Shown: piece by piece, positions 1-12,877 of the stretch
Numbering within the stretch: the first letter of the stretch is position 1
Layout: every line of letters starts with the position of its first letter
Source: Parelaphostrongylus tenuis
Taxonomy: Eukaryota > Nematoda > Chromadorea > Rhabditida > Metastrongylidae
Assembly: GCA_019055375.1 (NCBI GenBank)
Contig: JAHQIW010000105.1
Span: 62,001 to 126,000 of the forward strand
Direction: 5' to 3'
Length of the DNA stretch: 64,000 nt
Notes under the pieces: model-generated
What the model saw: the letters and a program-made list of their open reading frames with translations, nothing else
Databases searched by the model: none
What the model was told of the DNA's origin: nothing
Program-made: the position numbers and the translations under genes

Positions 1-3000
1 ATTAAAGGTCGTTTTAGGTGGTATAAGAGTCTATCGTCATGTTTTACTACTTATTCCCAATTAATTTGATATTTTTTGATCTAATATGAAATCTCAGGAA
101 CCTCTGTCATTGTTATCTTTCCTGGCTGTGAGTTCCAAACATGTATCCGATGCTTCCTTTAAAGGACACTACCATCAAGACATATATGAAAATGGTCAAC
201 AAGTGAAGTGTTCGTAATAGTGTGATTCAAATTTCAATGCTAAAGACTCAGAGTGCTAATACCACGTAGGAACTCTTCTGAACTTTTACAACTTGATTCT
301 ATTCGCTCAAAAAATTAAATCATTATCGTTTTCATGGCGGCACTGTCGTCAACTAGGAACCGAATCCTCTTTATTAGTGCTCGCTTATCGCTTGAAAATA
401 AGAATCGTAATTGATTTTATGATTACATCTTATAATAACATCTCACATGCAGACTTTACAAATATACTTTTAGGAATCACTGCTCCAATTTAGATCTTCT
501 GTGAACAAAAAGTTTTATTTTCTCGTCTACTTCTATCAACTTCCTATATCTTATCGATGTTATTGTAAGTTGATAACAAGCTTTACGTCCTTGATCACCA
601 CCTATTGATTAGCAACACTAGATTTTAGCTTCTTAATCTGTAACTTCACTTAGAAACAATAGGATGTCTCAAGATTTTGGAGCAACTGATTACTAATCTT
701 TTTGGAAACTTTAATGTTTTGAGTCGGCAAGTAACATTTTGCCTTTTCAAAAATATCGTCTTTGACATTCTTGTTGTATTTAAATTATGACTTCGTAAAA
801 AAATTTTCTTCGAATTCATACAGAATGTTCCTCTTCGCCATGGTCAGACGATTGTAACACGACATAACCATGAGGAATTCAGATTAAGAGTGAAGCTTTT
901 ACACGTAGCCTCTCCTGACATTGTGGAAAAGATCTAATTTAGGTTAGTAAGCTCTACGGTAATTAATAAAAGTAGGCTCTAGGTACGCTCTACGACATTA
1001 ATAAAGGTAATTCAGTGTAACTGCGATATCGACAGTGTGTCAACATTTCGGCTAGCATTTGGCAAGGAAAAAACTTATCTAAAGCTAAATTCAAATTCTC
1101 AACTGATGAGGAGTCAGGCTATTATCCGGCGGCTTTTCATGCGATATGGGTCATATAATTATCGAAACACAGTGCTCTGGAATGCATTGACTACAAAACA
1201 ATGATGATGATGTGTAGAGTGGACGGTCGTTTCAACTTTGAACAAGCATATCTCAGCTTGCATAGAAGTCCATCAATTGTGCTACAAACAAATGAAATTT
1301 GGCTGACCTTGGAAATAAAGTTTTTCTTGTTCTACTTTGACGGTACTCTGCTTTTTGAAATCTACAATAGGACATGATAGTGTTGCTTAGTGTATCGAAT
1401 GTTGGCGACTCGCGATGAAGATTTTGAATTTTACCACTTTTTTAATTTTAACTTTATTTTTTTCTAAATTTCAGCCTTAAACATGTTTGAAAATGCAAAT
1501 GTATGTAATAGAAATTACATAGACGACCAGGCTATGGGGAGCTCTCTTTTTTCCATAAACTGTCCATCATAATCCATGAATCTATGAAGTTTCTAACTCC
1601 ACAAATGCGCTTAGTGTGTCAAAATTCGTCGCTAGTTGTTGATAAACCTGCACAAAGCGTTAGTTGTTGGAGTTTCCCCAGAATGTCTTCACACAATACT
1701 GTGCATATCACCTTCGTTTCGCTTTTGAATTTTGAAATTGATTAAGAGGAGTAATTCAAGTGATCATATTCATCAAGCTTGCCGTTTGCTTTCTACCACT
1801 TCAATGCAATTGGCGATTATAAGCTGTCAAGCTGTTCGTTATCTGAGCAGACGGTTGTCTCTTGAGGACTACCTTCCACAAATTCGATAGCGGACTGAGG
1901 AATTCATCACGACAATGTCAGCTAGTCACAGTTTTGATGCAATTTTTCATCGCAGAGTGAGAGTCGCGCGTCTAATCCTGTTAATCTGGGAGTCTATGCG
2001 AGTTTATTTGCGATTCTGGGCACTGCATTGAGATTGAACAATCTAGTCACGTTGTCAATCCTCAACTTTGCCGTTTTACGATATCCAAATATGCAATACA
2101 TTTCAAAGTAGAGAGCTCTCTCACAGCCGTAGAAATGTAAGTGTTCTCTACAATTTTTAATACTTGGTGCTTCCCACCGATTCTTCTTTTTCTATTCGTA
2201 AACATTTTATTATGGTGGTTTTTAGTAAAGCGGAAATAATTTCATAAACCAGATCTATTCGCTCCATCAAACACAAATGTTGCACAAAAACAAAGACGTT
2301 TCTTTACAAGCAATGGTCTTCATCGGCGTAAACTAATTCTTCTACGGGGCCATCCAACTGGAGGCAGCCAGCATTCGTTTCACTTGTTTATGATTCTTAT
2401 AACAGATTTTTAACGATGGAATCTCAGGTATACTTGTGTATTTGAACTGACTTGAATTGTCATTTCAACAGATTCACACTCTATAATGATTTCAGTGAGT
2501 TTATCACTAAGAGATTGTTGATGAAGTTAACTACCATGGATTATGACAGAGTCTACGTTTTTTTTTGTTTATTTTCCTGGTGTTAATGCCAACACTTCAA
2601 AGTTCGAACTTCCATTGCAGAGTTTCCTCAAATATGGTGACCCATTTTGATTATTAGATTAGCAATACTTCTGTATTTCATTTTCCTGGCTACAGTGCTG
2701 CGTTAGAAACATTCAAAATCGTTCTTTAGCTAGACTGAAGTAGTGCTCATGCACTGTACTGATTTCCAAGCACTTTTGAGAAACTATCCAGAACATTACC
2801 TCTAAAACGGCCTTGCATCGTTTGCAATGTACTTGTCATTCGTTTGAATGGTGACATTTTCGAAGATGCAACCTGGGGAAAATAATCACCTTCTTCGTAG
2901 AACAATTGGAAACAGGTTTGGGTACCTATATAATCATGCGTGTCATCCAGTTTACTTGTCAGGGAATCCTTGAAATCCTTTGGACCGACTGTTACTAAAT

Positions 3001-3300
3001 CTCCACATGAATGGTCAGTAGTATCTAATGAACTCCCTTTTTCGCGAGTTAGTGTAAAGCTGGCACTCTTCTTTAATCATGACCTCCGACATTTCGGCGA
3101 TTCCGATTCGAGCTTTCCTCTGAGCTGTTTGATTCCTTTTTGAGAATTGCCGGTGCTTGTCACACCGCATCAGTAAATTACGTGACTATGTAACTCTTAC
3201 GTTTCACGCTCCAACTAAGCACCGCTATGGCACAGCATTACCTGGTAACTAGATTGCCACAGGTCTGAAGGTCGCTCATTTACTGTCTTTTCACATTCAC
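1..3300. other. Region without recognised genes
   Basis: I find no exon with homology or convincing splice signals here. Reading frames are short and AT-rich, and no repeat family of the window is obvious. It may be intergenic or intronic to a gene starting further left. Confidence 0.5.
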
Positions 3301-3374
3301 TAAAATCGAGGTATGAGGGTTTTTCACCTTGTTGCTTTCCTTTTATAGTCTTCATCGTAAATCCAGTTGTTGAT

Positions 3375-3530
3375 ATGAACAGGTGGCGGTCAGCAATAAA
3401 CAGATCGGCAATAGATATTAGCTTGTCAGATCTATATCTGGAACTGACCGGTCACGGTCCAGACTTTGAAGCTCTCAGAAACGTGGTCCATCTACAAGAA
3501 CTAAACCCATTACCCGATATTCGATGGTGA
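3375..3530 (+). CDS. Candidate exon, unidentified
   Basis: An ATG opens a 51-codon frame beginning MNRWRSAINRSA and ending NPLPDIRW before TGA. A GT dinucleotide just before the stop (CGATG|GTGAAG) could be a donor. The composition is protein-like (balanced charges, few rare residues), but there is no homology I recognise. The phase does not join cleanly to the next frame at 3,659 (YPIVNRSASAFALS, after a TTACAG acceptor). It may be an upstream exon of the membrane-protein gene to the right, or chance. Confidence 0.2.
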   Translation: MNRWRSAINRSAIDISLSDLYLELTGHGPDFEALRNVVHLQELNPLPDIRW

Positions 3531-4593
3531 AGAATGTCAAAAACGACTTCTTGTGAGCAAATTGTTCAAGGTGACACTCGTTCCCATTCACATCACCGCT
3601 CTTTCGTATGTTAATGGCGACTGTCCATCTGACCCTTTCTCCTTGTGCCCCTAATTACAGTACCCGATTGTGAATCGATCGGCCTCGGCCTTCGCTTTAT
3701 CTATCCAGCAAATCGTAGCGACTACCATTGACGTTTGGGTCAACCTAGCCTAATGCTCCTAATCCTGGCAGTAGTCCTTGAAAATCGAGCTACTGTCACA
3801 TTGCAGCTTTTTGACGTGCTTTTCATAGTAGACTTTGGCTCTCGGATATCTACAGAGATGAGAACTCAGTTCATCATGAGACTCAAGTACGAAACTCCAA
3901 AGCGATGAATGCGATTTTCTCATTTTCAGTAATTAGTTACTTGATAACAGCTAGCTGCATGTATACGTAATTTTTTGAGATGTTTGATGTTTGTGAAAGA
4001 AATGAGAATGTGTAAATCTCTGACTCCTATTCATCATGAAATTTCCACATTTCCGCCGGCAACGATGTTCATCCACTTTAGTGGCATTTCTTTCTCCATC
4101 GATCCTTCTAATTATTCTCCTTTACACTCTTTTTTATCGTGCCGATCCAAGGGCATTTCAGCGCACCGACTTCTTGTCTGTGCTTGTACCAGCAACTATT
4201 ATTGACATAATCGAAACTGCTAATGACGTTCCTCTGAAATTCCACCTTTCATTTATTTACAGTCCTCTTTTCTTTTCTTCTAGAAAATTTATCTAATAGG
4301 TGTTATCACATCGTCGTGCTACTGAGTAGCTCATTTGACTAGTGAAGCTCTGAATTCCGAGATTAACTAAAAATAGCAAGATCTTCTAATTTTCGTCTAC
4401 TTTATAGCTTCCGTGATACTCTGTTATTAATTTTCTTTGACTCTGTAAGTTCCGTGTTACTCTGTTACTTTGACTCTATATTACTTTGTTCTCTTCAAAG
4501 ATCTTTTCATGTGTAATCGGTTTTCTGCGAGGCCGTTTAGTGTTGTTAAGTAAGTAGCTGTCGTCATCTGTCAGCTAAAGAAATCCTTGCGTG

Positions 4594-6334
4594 ATGTTCA
4601 ACGGTGCTCCACCACGACCAGCACGAACAGCTAGCAATGGTGTCGTCCACAATAAAGTCACCTTTAAAGGAGTCAGTATTTTTTTACATTCGCTTTTATT
4701 ATTTTTCAAGCCTTTACAAGTAATACTGTGACGCCATTTCATATTGTTATTGCCTTGAGATTAAATTCCGAGCATATTTTAGGCTCAAACGTGGCGAGAA
4801 TCCATTGCCGTTTTCACCTCTATACTACTTTCTATTTCTCTTTGTGTGAGTTATTCTCCGTTTTAATCCATTTATATAGAATAAGCTTGGATATTTTCAG
4901 TTTTTATTCTAGTTCACAGTACTATGAAAGTGTCTATTATTAACAATCAACATCAGAACCCTCTTATAAATAAAATGTAGTGATGAACTAAAAGTTTTAG
5001 ATCTCAGTTATTTGTCTATGTGCTTACTATTGGAGCGATCGAGCCGTTTATGAGGAGCTTATTGATTATCTCGATAAAACTATAAGCATATCAAAAATCA
5101 ACTACAATCACCTACTCGGTTTGTACCAGTTGAATGACAAAGAGATCGCAGCACTCAGCCAGCTACGGACGGTAAGCTCTTCAGAAGGTTAACAGTGGAA
5201 AGTTAAGCAGTAAAACACTACAGGCGGATCTGCTACATACCAATGAAATCACTAGAAAATATTTTTGAATTCGTCATATTAGAATTTTTATTTCCTTGCA
5301 CTCTACATCCTCCATCCTCGTTTCTTGCCTGTTAAAGCTACTTTGAAATCTTCGCTCCATGATGACAAAGAACAGATACTGATAAAGTTCATTCCCTTCG
5401 TTCTAGGTGTATCAGCCTGATAGTTTTCTATTTTTCAAACTCAAACACAGTCCACTCTTATTCATTTCTCAAAAGGCGATTGGACGTTTTTAATAGCGGA
5501 ATGTGAAAGTTTCTCTTACAGGTTTCAATCAGTGACGCGCTACATATTTATAATCAACTTATCCCTCAAGTATTCTTTACCGTCATGTCTGTTTTTTCTA
5601 GAAAAAAAGTCATTTATTGGAAAGATTGACGACTTTCTGCACAGTCGACTTCAGTTCGTAAGAAAGTCCTTCTAGCTCACTGAATGGTTTCACAGGAGAA
5701 TGAGTTATTTAGAGAGGAATGCATTTCTTTTATTTCTTACCACCTTTCAGTCTGCGCGAAAAACGTTAACAAATATGTCTGGGTAGAAATTCCCGAAAGT
5801 GGATGTCCAAAATATCCCAGGAAGACAGATTGTACCTACATGAAAGTGATAAGATAAGATAAGAGCTTCATTGATTCTTAAGAGAAATAATGACTATCGA
5901 AGTATTTCACCATGTCGTCCGTTGTGTCCTGATGCTTTGCAAAGACGACTGTAGCGATGCATAATAAATTTTGCATAATAATGCGCTGATTAAGAAACCA
6001 TAATCACTCAGTTGAATAATCAATCTGCACCTCCTCACATGTTGTTTGATCCCCTGCATTTTTCGTTATCATTTCCTAGTCTCACATTCGTCGTTGTCGT
6101 GCTCCATGGATGTGCTGTCAGGTTGAGATCATGGGATTGGTCTGCTGCTGCCGCTTCAGATTTTAGCATTCTCTCTTACGAGCCCTTTCGGTCGCTTTTC
6201 CTGTGGACTTTCAGTGATCACATCTCGACTATTTCAATGCTATATTCAATTCTGAAAATGCCTTCTTCGTGCGCTGTAGCGGCGACAATAGGATTATCTT
6301 TGACATTGGGCGCGCAGCTTTTTGCTTTGCTAAG
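4594..6334 (+). CDS. Candidate 5' exons of an unidentified membrane protein
   Basis: Four exons chain in phase: 4,594-4,671 (starts MFNGAPPRPARTAS), 5,001-5,171 (starts ISVICLCAYYWSDRAVYEEL), 5,602-5,657 (KSHLLERLTTFC) and 6,215-6,334 (contains AATIGLSLTLGAQLFALL, membrane-like). Acceptors are TTTTAG, TTCTAG and TTTCAG. Phases 0/0, 0/0 and 2/2 agree at every junction, which random frames would seldom do. The first donor, GTCAGT, is weak. I recognise no family. It may be the 5' part of the gene whose tail ends at 18,185, or a separate gene. The ATG is chosen only because it opens the frame. Confidence 0.35.
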
Positions 6335-8463
6335 GTTTGTGGACGGCTTTTAAACATAGTCTCAGTACCCATCCGGTGGCTTGAAAAAAGGGAGCTCCGA
6401 AACTTGGTTTTATTTTCGGAAGATCTTCACAGAGAGGGAAAATATTACATCTGACACACGGAGATGTAGAGACGAAGCACATATGAACGTGTAGAGAATT
6501 CGTGATGTGTTATAGCATCAAGAAAATATGAAATTTTCTTTGCAACAAAGAATAACTTTCTAATCAGATAGCTGAGATTGCTAGTCCCTTGAATCGCATT
6601 GTGCGTAGCAATATCACCGCAAACTGACGAGATTTTCGTTATTACATAAAAATTTTTCCTCGGTTTCAAAAAAGTTTCTAGGTTTCCGCGGTAAGAATGT
6701 AGAAGAAACACCGTCCTATATAACTATAATTCTCTTGTTTTCAGCTTATGTAACCAAATGAAATGAAATGAACTCGCTATAAGATTCAAACAACGGGTTA
6801 ATTACATCACGCATGAAACGTAGCGCTTTTCGAGATCTTTCCAAAAAGCAGTTTCAGCCTCAGACTTCTCATGATTATGCTATCGAATTACTGCTGAGAG
6901 TCTAGCGAAAAGCCATCCACAGACCCTAGCGGAGGGAATATATCATCCGAGTGTAGAACATAATTTTATTTTCACTGCTACATCGCACTAAGAGGGCTTT
7001 CTGAGAAACCAAGCAATCATTATTTTCCAAGTTATCGGATAGCCACCAAAAGTCTAATAAAGTTTTGTATTCATTGAAAAAAGCATCTAAATACGTGTTC
7101 GTCAAATATGACATACACCGTGCTGAATCGATGTGATTTCCTTTAAATTCCCGAGAACGCTTTGTTTTCAGCTACTCAGGTCTTCATCACAGCTTGTACT
7201 TGGCCCTGGAATCGGAAGAAGGTCTCTGTCTAATGACTAAGATTCTCAACAACGATAGTGATTGGGCGCGATTAGTGAACCAATCGACTAAACCTTCCAA
7301 CAGGTCGTTTCTCGAAATAAGAGGGAGACCTGCACGCATTGATTTCAATGCTACATACCGAGAATAGTGGTGTCTTTGAGGCTTAGACAAGATTATCTTG
7401 GTTCATAAAACACTCCATTGATTGAAATACCAGCAGTTGAATTCTTCAGAAGTTTCTACACTGCGGTGATTTCATTTTGATTCTCAGAAACTCAAAAGCA
7501 CTTTTTCCGGTGCGGGTGCATGTCATTCGAACAACGAAGCGATTGTTCAAACGGAATTTTGTTTCAAGTGGCAATATTTTCTCCAGTGAAACGTTGAAAT
7601 TTATCCATTTTTTTCATTTGAGGTCGAAGAGAATTGGAATGTAAAAAGTATTTCGGAGTAGCCACAACTATTCTCAGAGCGATAGAACAATGCTTCTTCT
7701 ATGAGGACATCGAATTTGAAGTGTCTGATTATCCTATTAATCAAACAGCTTTCGGTGCTTATCGTAGAACCAGTAGTGTTTCTATGTAATAGATTACAAG
7801 GGATGATGTAGCGCAGTTATTAGTGGTGTAGATAATTAGGCATCAGTTGCTTAGGTGGCTTGGTTTACCCTTTTTTCAAATTCTTCTTACTATCTACGTG
7901 AGAACACTTGTACTTAGGAAAGTGGTGTCTCATAAAGGGTAAAGGAGAAAGCCTTTGGGACAGCTCAATTTCTGCTGAGAGCGCTGGAAATTCGACTTTA
8001 TTCGTTGAATCGTAGAAACGATTGTATGTATAGCTAGCCTATATTCCTGTCGGCCTACCAATGAATTCCGTTAGGGTATTCATCCTCTTAGACAAGTCGA
8101 ATTGCAATTTTTGGATTTTGGAAGGGTGGGCGACTTGCTTTGTCTACACAACAGCATCGAATCAGCGGCTGCATGTAAATCGCTGGTCACCATTAACTAA
8201 CTATACGTGCGCTCATAAATCATGCATTTCAAAAACATCTCGTAGTGTTAGTCAATCTTAGGAAGAAACGAACACTTTCAATCTGGAAAAAATGTGCGAA
8301 CAGAAAAAATTAATTCACTCGCGAGCGCGATAGAGAACTAGACCTTTTCTGAAGAAGAACTGAACCATCAACGGTGTGCTCGTGAACAGCGCTAGCACTA
8401 CTCGCTCAGTGCTCATAGAAAATGATTCCTAATATTTTTAGCAAAGTAAAACGTTTTTTACAG

Positions 8464-10251
8464 TACAAAACGATCCTTGGCTATTATCTACTCGGCGATT
8501 TGGGCTGTTATCTCTGCCTCGTCATTGTAATTATACTGTTCTTCACCACGGACATCTCTAAAATACCACTACAAATCTTCTTCTGGGTAAGATCTTGAAG
8601 ATTCTGTAAGCCTGATAGAGGACTATATAAAAAATCCATGAAATTTGATGATTTTTTGACACCGTAGTGAAACATGCAAATAATAATCCATTTAATTCTT
8701 CGTCTTGAGCTATGTGACTATCTGGCAATGAAGAGCACTGATGTTTCAAAGTAATAAAGTGCGAGTTACAATTAAGTTCAAGAAATGGCTGGTAAGAGAA
8801 GCAAAAAATAAGAGCTCAAGACTTTAATGATCTACAACAACGAGTAATCTCTCCTTCAATGAAACAATGGCACGCTCTTCTGATGAGTATCAATGAAAAA
8901 TAAAGAACATTCTTCGTCTTATGGAAGCTTACACAAGGTTTCCATGGATCTTAATACGTTTCGGCGATTTCGCCGTCATAAGAGTTATGACGAGAAGAGG
9001 TACAGACATTTTTGAATACGTGCATGTCCACGTATTTACGCATCAAACTGTTTACTGAATCCTCAGTCCTTGGTTCTAAAAGGTCTTATATGGTTTGTCG
9101 ACATTTATCACAGTTAGTTGTCAATTTATTAATCCATGAATTTCTGCAATATTCAGACAGATAGGTTTGTTTCCGTGCACACTGCTGATTTTGTGGTGTC
9201 ATCCTTTTCTGTATATTGAACTCTTCTGAGCTAAGTCGCATTTCTTAGCTACTGTTGTAGATATCGGTTTTCAAATGAGCATTATGTTTATGAGGAAACC
9301 GTCGTGAGAAGAATTGCTTTTTTCGTGCACTCATTGCAAGATCTTTCAGATTATTTTCAGATAATTTTCTGCATTGGCGTGCTGTATTGTATTTGTGAAG
9401 TTCATATTTTCACCTTTATTCTTCTTCCGTACTCGTCAGTGCTGCCAAATTCAACTGAACAGGTGGGTCATAACTTGCGCTCTTTCTTAGATTATCATTG
9501 ATATAATGACTGCGTGAACAATGCTGTTTGCTTATACGACAAGAATACGCTAAAAATTCACCAGTTCACTTCTTTCGAGGGAACATAAGCTGAATTTCGA
9601 TGCTATTACATTTTGTGAACAATTATTAATAGTTCGACTACTAGCATTTATGGGTTCTTTTCTGTTATCTTGCTACAAATGACAAAACGATTCCTTTTGC
9701 TGGACAGAGATTTTCCAATGCACTTTTAGTAATCATTCAAAATCTTGATAATCCGGCTAATGCGCTACGTTGCAGCTTCTGAAACAGTCTTTTTTATAAC
9801 GCTACAACATGAAAAACATTCGTGTTCCACATGCGCACATTTATCGCAGGATAGAGCTCTTTCTTCAACTTATCAGTAGCCATTTGATAGCTTAAGTTTC
9901 GACGATTCCAACTGTATGCTCATTTCCTAAAAATGTAGCTTCATTGCAATGTAGCAGAGAAAAAATATTGAGTTTCACATACACGGGCGTTTCTTTTCGC
10001 CTAGTATGGGCTGGAGCCTAAGCACGAAGGGAGGGGTGAGAGGTTGCTGACCGTCGATTCCATATGGCGACGGATTGATCGCGTTGACGCGTTACAGATG
10101 TCGAGTGCAAATTTTCTATATAACTCGAAATTTTTTCACCGTTTTGAAAGGAACTCCAAACGAAACGTTTGACTTGACACTGAAAGATTTTCTCTACACG
10201 ATCACATGCCTTTCGTGCTTCCAGCATAGTAGCAGTGGAGATGTGCACCAG
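8464..10251 (+). CDS. Candidate membrane-spanning exons, unidentified
   Basis: Three exon-like segments have good nematode splice signals. 8,464-8,586 (TTTTACAG|...|GTAAGA) reads a hydrophobic stretch containing CYLCLVIVIILFF. 9,361-9,462 (ATTTTCAG|...|GTGGGT) reads IIFCIGVLYCICEVHIFTFI and ends with an N-glycosylation sequon, NST. 10,098-10,251 reads LTLKDFLYTITCLSCFQ with another sequon, NET. The first two join in phase 0. The third is in phase 0 only with the exon at 12,878. More than one frame of the 8.46 kb exon is open, so the translation is uncertain. They resemble a multi-pass membrane protein; no family is recognised. Confidence 0.35.
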
Positions 10252-11402
10252 GTGTAAAACATAATTCTATCTCGAATGTTACAGCGTTATAAAGAGGTCT
10301 TTTCGAAAAGAGAGCAAATAACGTAGTGGCCAGAGATTCAAGCTTTCGAGTGATTATTGATGCTATTATGAGAAACTTTTGTCAACCCGAAGGGTCGTCT
10401 CATCGTTTGTCGCCAAATAAGAGAAAAAAACGCTTTTATGCTTGCAATCTAGCGCTGAGCACCACGCCACCATAATTTACTTTTTACGCAAGAATGTCTT
10501 CTCTTTTCATCAGCCACTTGCGACAACTGACTTGTTGCAGAGCAGTGTCATATTGCTATATATGATAGATCTATTGGGTGGTTCTCTCTGTCTGTTCAAC
10601 GCATCTAAAAAGTAGTTTTGAAGGTGCTGTGATTGTCAGTACACCTACAGTAGAAAGGATGCAATATTCAAAGCTGTCGCTTCAACTTCAAATGGAACCT
10701 GAAACTGATCGCGCAATTCTCTTTTGTTTCATTTTACTGAGGGCCATTATGGCATTCCTAAGGTGAAGAAAAGGTGAAACTCTAGATCTGCAACAAATGC
10801 AGTTCTGAACAAACCGATAAGAAAAAGATCACAAAGTTATTCCTTTTTAAAGGACTGTGACTGAGATTTTTACTACAATTGTAAGTTTTCTGTGATTTGG
10901 CATCATATCTCGTCGTCTTCTATGATATTCTCACCTTCAAATTAAAAGGCGTATTTAATTCAAAGCACGCATGACGTCAGACGGTTACAGTATCCGGCGG
11001 CAATTATACGTTGCTCAATCAGATTCCTATACCGGGAAAAAAAGCTGACAAATGAGATACCGTGACTAATTCTCTAGATTTTGTCGCGGAAAAGGAAAAA
11101 AGACTGGTCATGGAAGTCCTAGGGTGTACTAGTTTTTCTGCGACATGTCTGAGATGCTAAAATCTACGCTCATTTTTTGCTCATTTTATTAGGTTGAGGA
11201 TAAAGGTTCTAACAATTCATCGAACTTTTTTGCTTAGTCTTCTTTGTGATGCTTGTGTTTGGCATTGTCCTGCTAAAACAGCGCGTGCTTTCGACGTATT
11301 GTCTAGCTATATGAGTAAAACTAGTAACTAGCATTGCCGTGAGTGTTTCTCATGAAAATAATCCTGATGCAATCAATCAGAATTCATTTTATTTGACCGC
11401 GT

Positions 11403-11872
11403 ATTGTGGTGTTATAATGCCCCAATAAACCCAATAATGTAGAGTAGTGTGCAAAAGCATTTGCGTCAGCCGGGATTCCAAACCAGATCTCACTCTTTCT
11501 GGAAGCGTGTGCTAAACCGTTGCACTACCGACGCTCGTTTTACATTCCACTCTCTCTACACTAAATGAAATGAATTCTGATTGATTATTGAAACCCAATA
11601 TCTGTCAGCATAAGTTGAACATCATAACACCGCCGATTGCGGTGTTATGATGTTCAAATAAACCCAGTGAAGTAGAGTGGTTCAATGTTGATAGTGACTG
11701 CCCCGCCAGGCCGTAGACAGGTGGCTGTTGACAGATAACGCGTTGCAGCGTAGAAAGAGTGGAGTGACGAGCGTCGGTGGTGCAACGGTTCAGCACGCAC
11801 TTCCGGAAAGGGTGGGATCTAGGTTCAAATCCCGGCTGACGCAGATGTTTTGCACACCACTCTACATTGTTG
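11403..11872. repeat. SINE-2 head-to-head foldback copy
   Basis: Two outward-facing tRNA-like arms are related by inversion. The right arm reads TGGTGCAACGGTTCAGCACG (A-box-like), then GGTTCAAATCCC (B box), then TTTTGCACACCACTCTAC. The left arm is its inverse, GTAGAGTAGTGTGCAAAAGC...GGGATTCCAAACC. A short palindrome, ACACCGCCGATTGCGGTGT, sits at the centre. It is noncoding. Confidence 0.6.
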
Positions 11873-12877
11873 AGTCTGTTCCTGAGGTAATTCCATGAAT
11901 CTGCAATAACCGATGGTGTGTGGAATAAACATGATATTTGATCTTTTCGCAGGTGTTAAATAACTTTTTATTTAAGCTAATAACTCACATCAAAATTTCC
12001 GATAATAATATCGTTGAGCAATGCCCAATGGACAAAACTTACTAAGCGCTAGAAAAATTCAGTGCTTTGACTACGTCATGGTCATTTAATTTGTACCAAA
12101 CATGCCAAAGAAAGGTTTTTCCGCTGTTCTAAAGAAGAGAACCCAAGGCCTTTTATGCGAACACCTTGGACGCTCTTGCGATCTATGCCTAGATTACAGT
12201 GGGAATTAACTCTGTTATCATTCAAGATATAGATGAGGGTATGCTCGGTAGTCAAGCCAACACTCAAATTCTACGACCTTTTTGGATGATGGATCCAAGA
12301 AAGCAATACGAAAAAATTAAGTGTGTTTGTGTGCGCACAATATGTGAAGTCACACCATATCAATAAAATGAATGAACAAATGTAGGAAATAGTTAGATCT
12401 AGGTTAAGACCAATTTTGCGAGAACTTAGAAAGTGGATCATACGTCTTTCAATTGAGCAACTCCTGTAGTTGTCTGTGTGTCATTTTTCCTTGACGTTGA
12501 CGTGACGTTCATTGGAATTACCTACTTCGATCGAATTCTGAAAGAACGCAATGTTACAGATAATTTTCAAATTTCCTGTAAGAAATATAATTCTCTATAC
12601 TCCCTAGTAAATGCGTTTCATTGCCGAAAATCGATGTCGCAGTGTAAAGAATATTTGCATTTGTGCATGTGCATTTCACCTGTAATCATGTCGTTTTTGT
12701 TGAAGTTGGTTGAAAAGACCATTTGAGTTGTAGGAGCTGCAACCTTTTTGAAAGTTTACACAATCATAATACTGGATTTTGAAGTAGGAAACCTCTGAGA
12801 ATGCGGTGGGAGCAGAATTAAAAAATTAGGCATCAATTATTTGATATACCTTCCACTATGTAACTACTGAATTTCAG

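Noticed and set aside
9000..9300. Additional exons between the membrane-like exons
   Set aside because: Several short open stretches, but none with both splice signals and matching phase.
11390..11880. CRISPR-like or palindromic regulatory array
   Set aside because: It is a two-arm inverted repeat, not spaced direct repeats, and the genome is eukaryotic.
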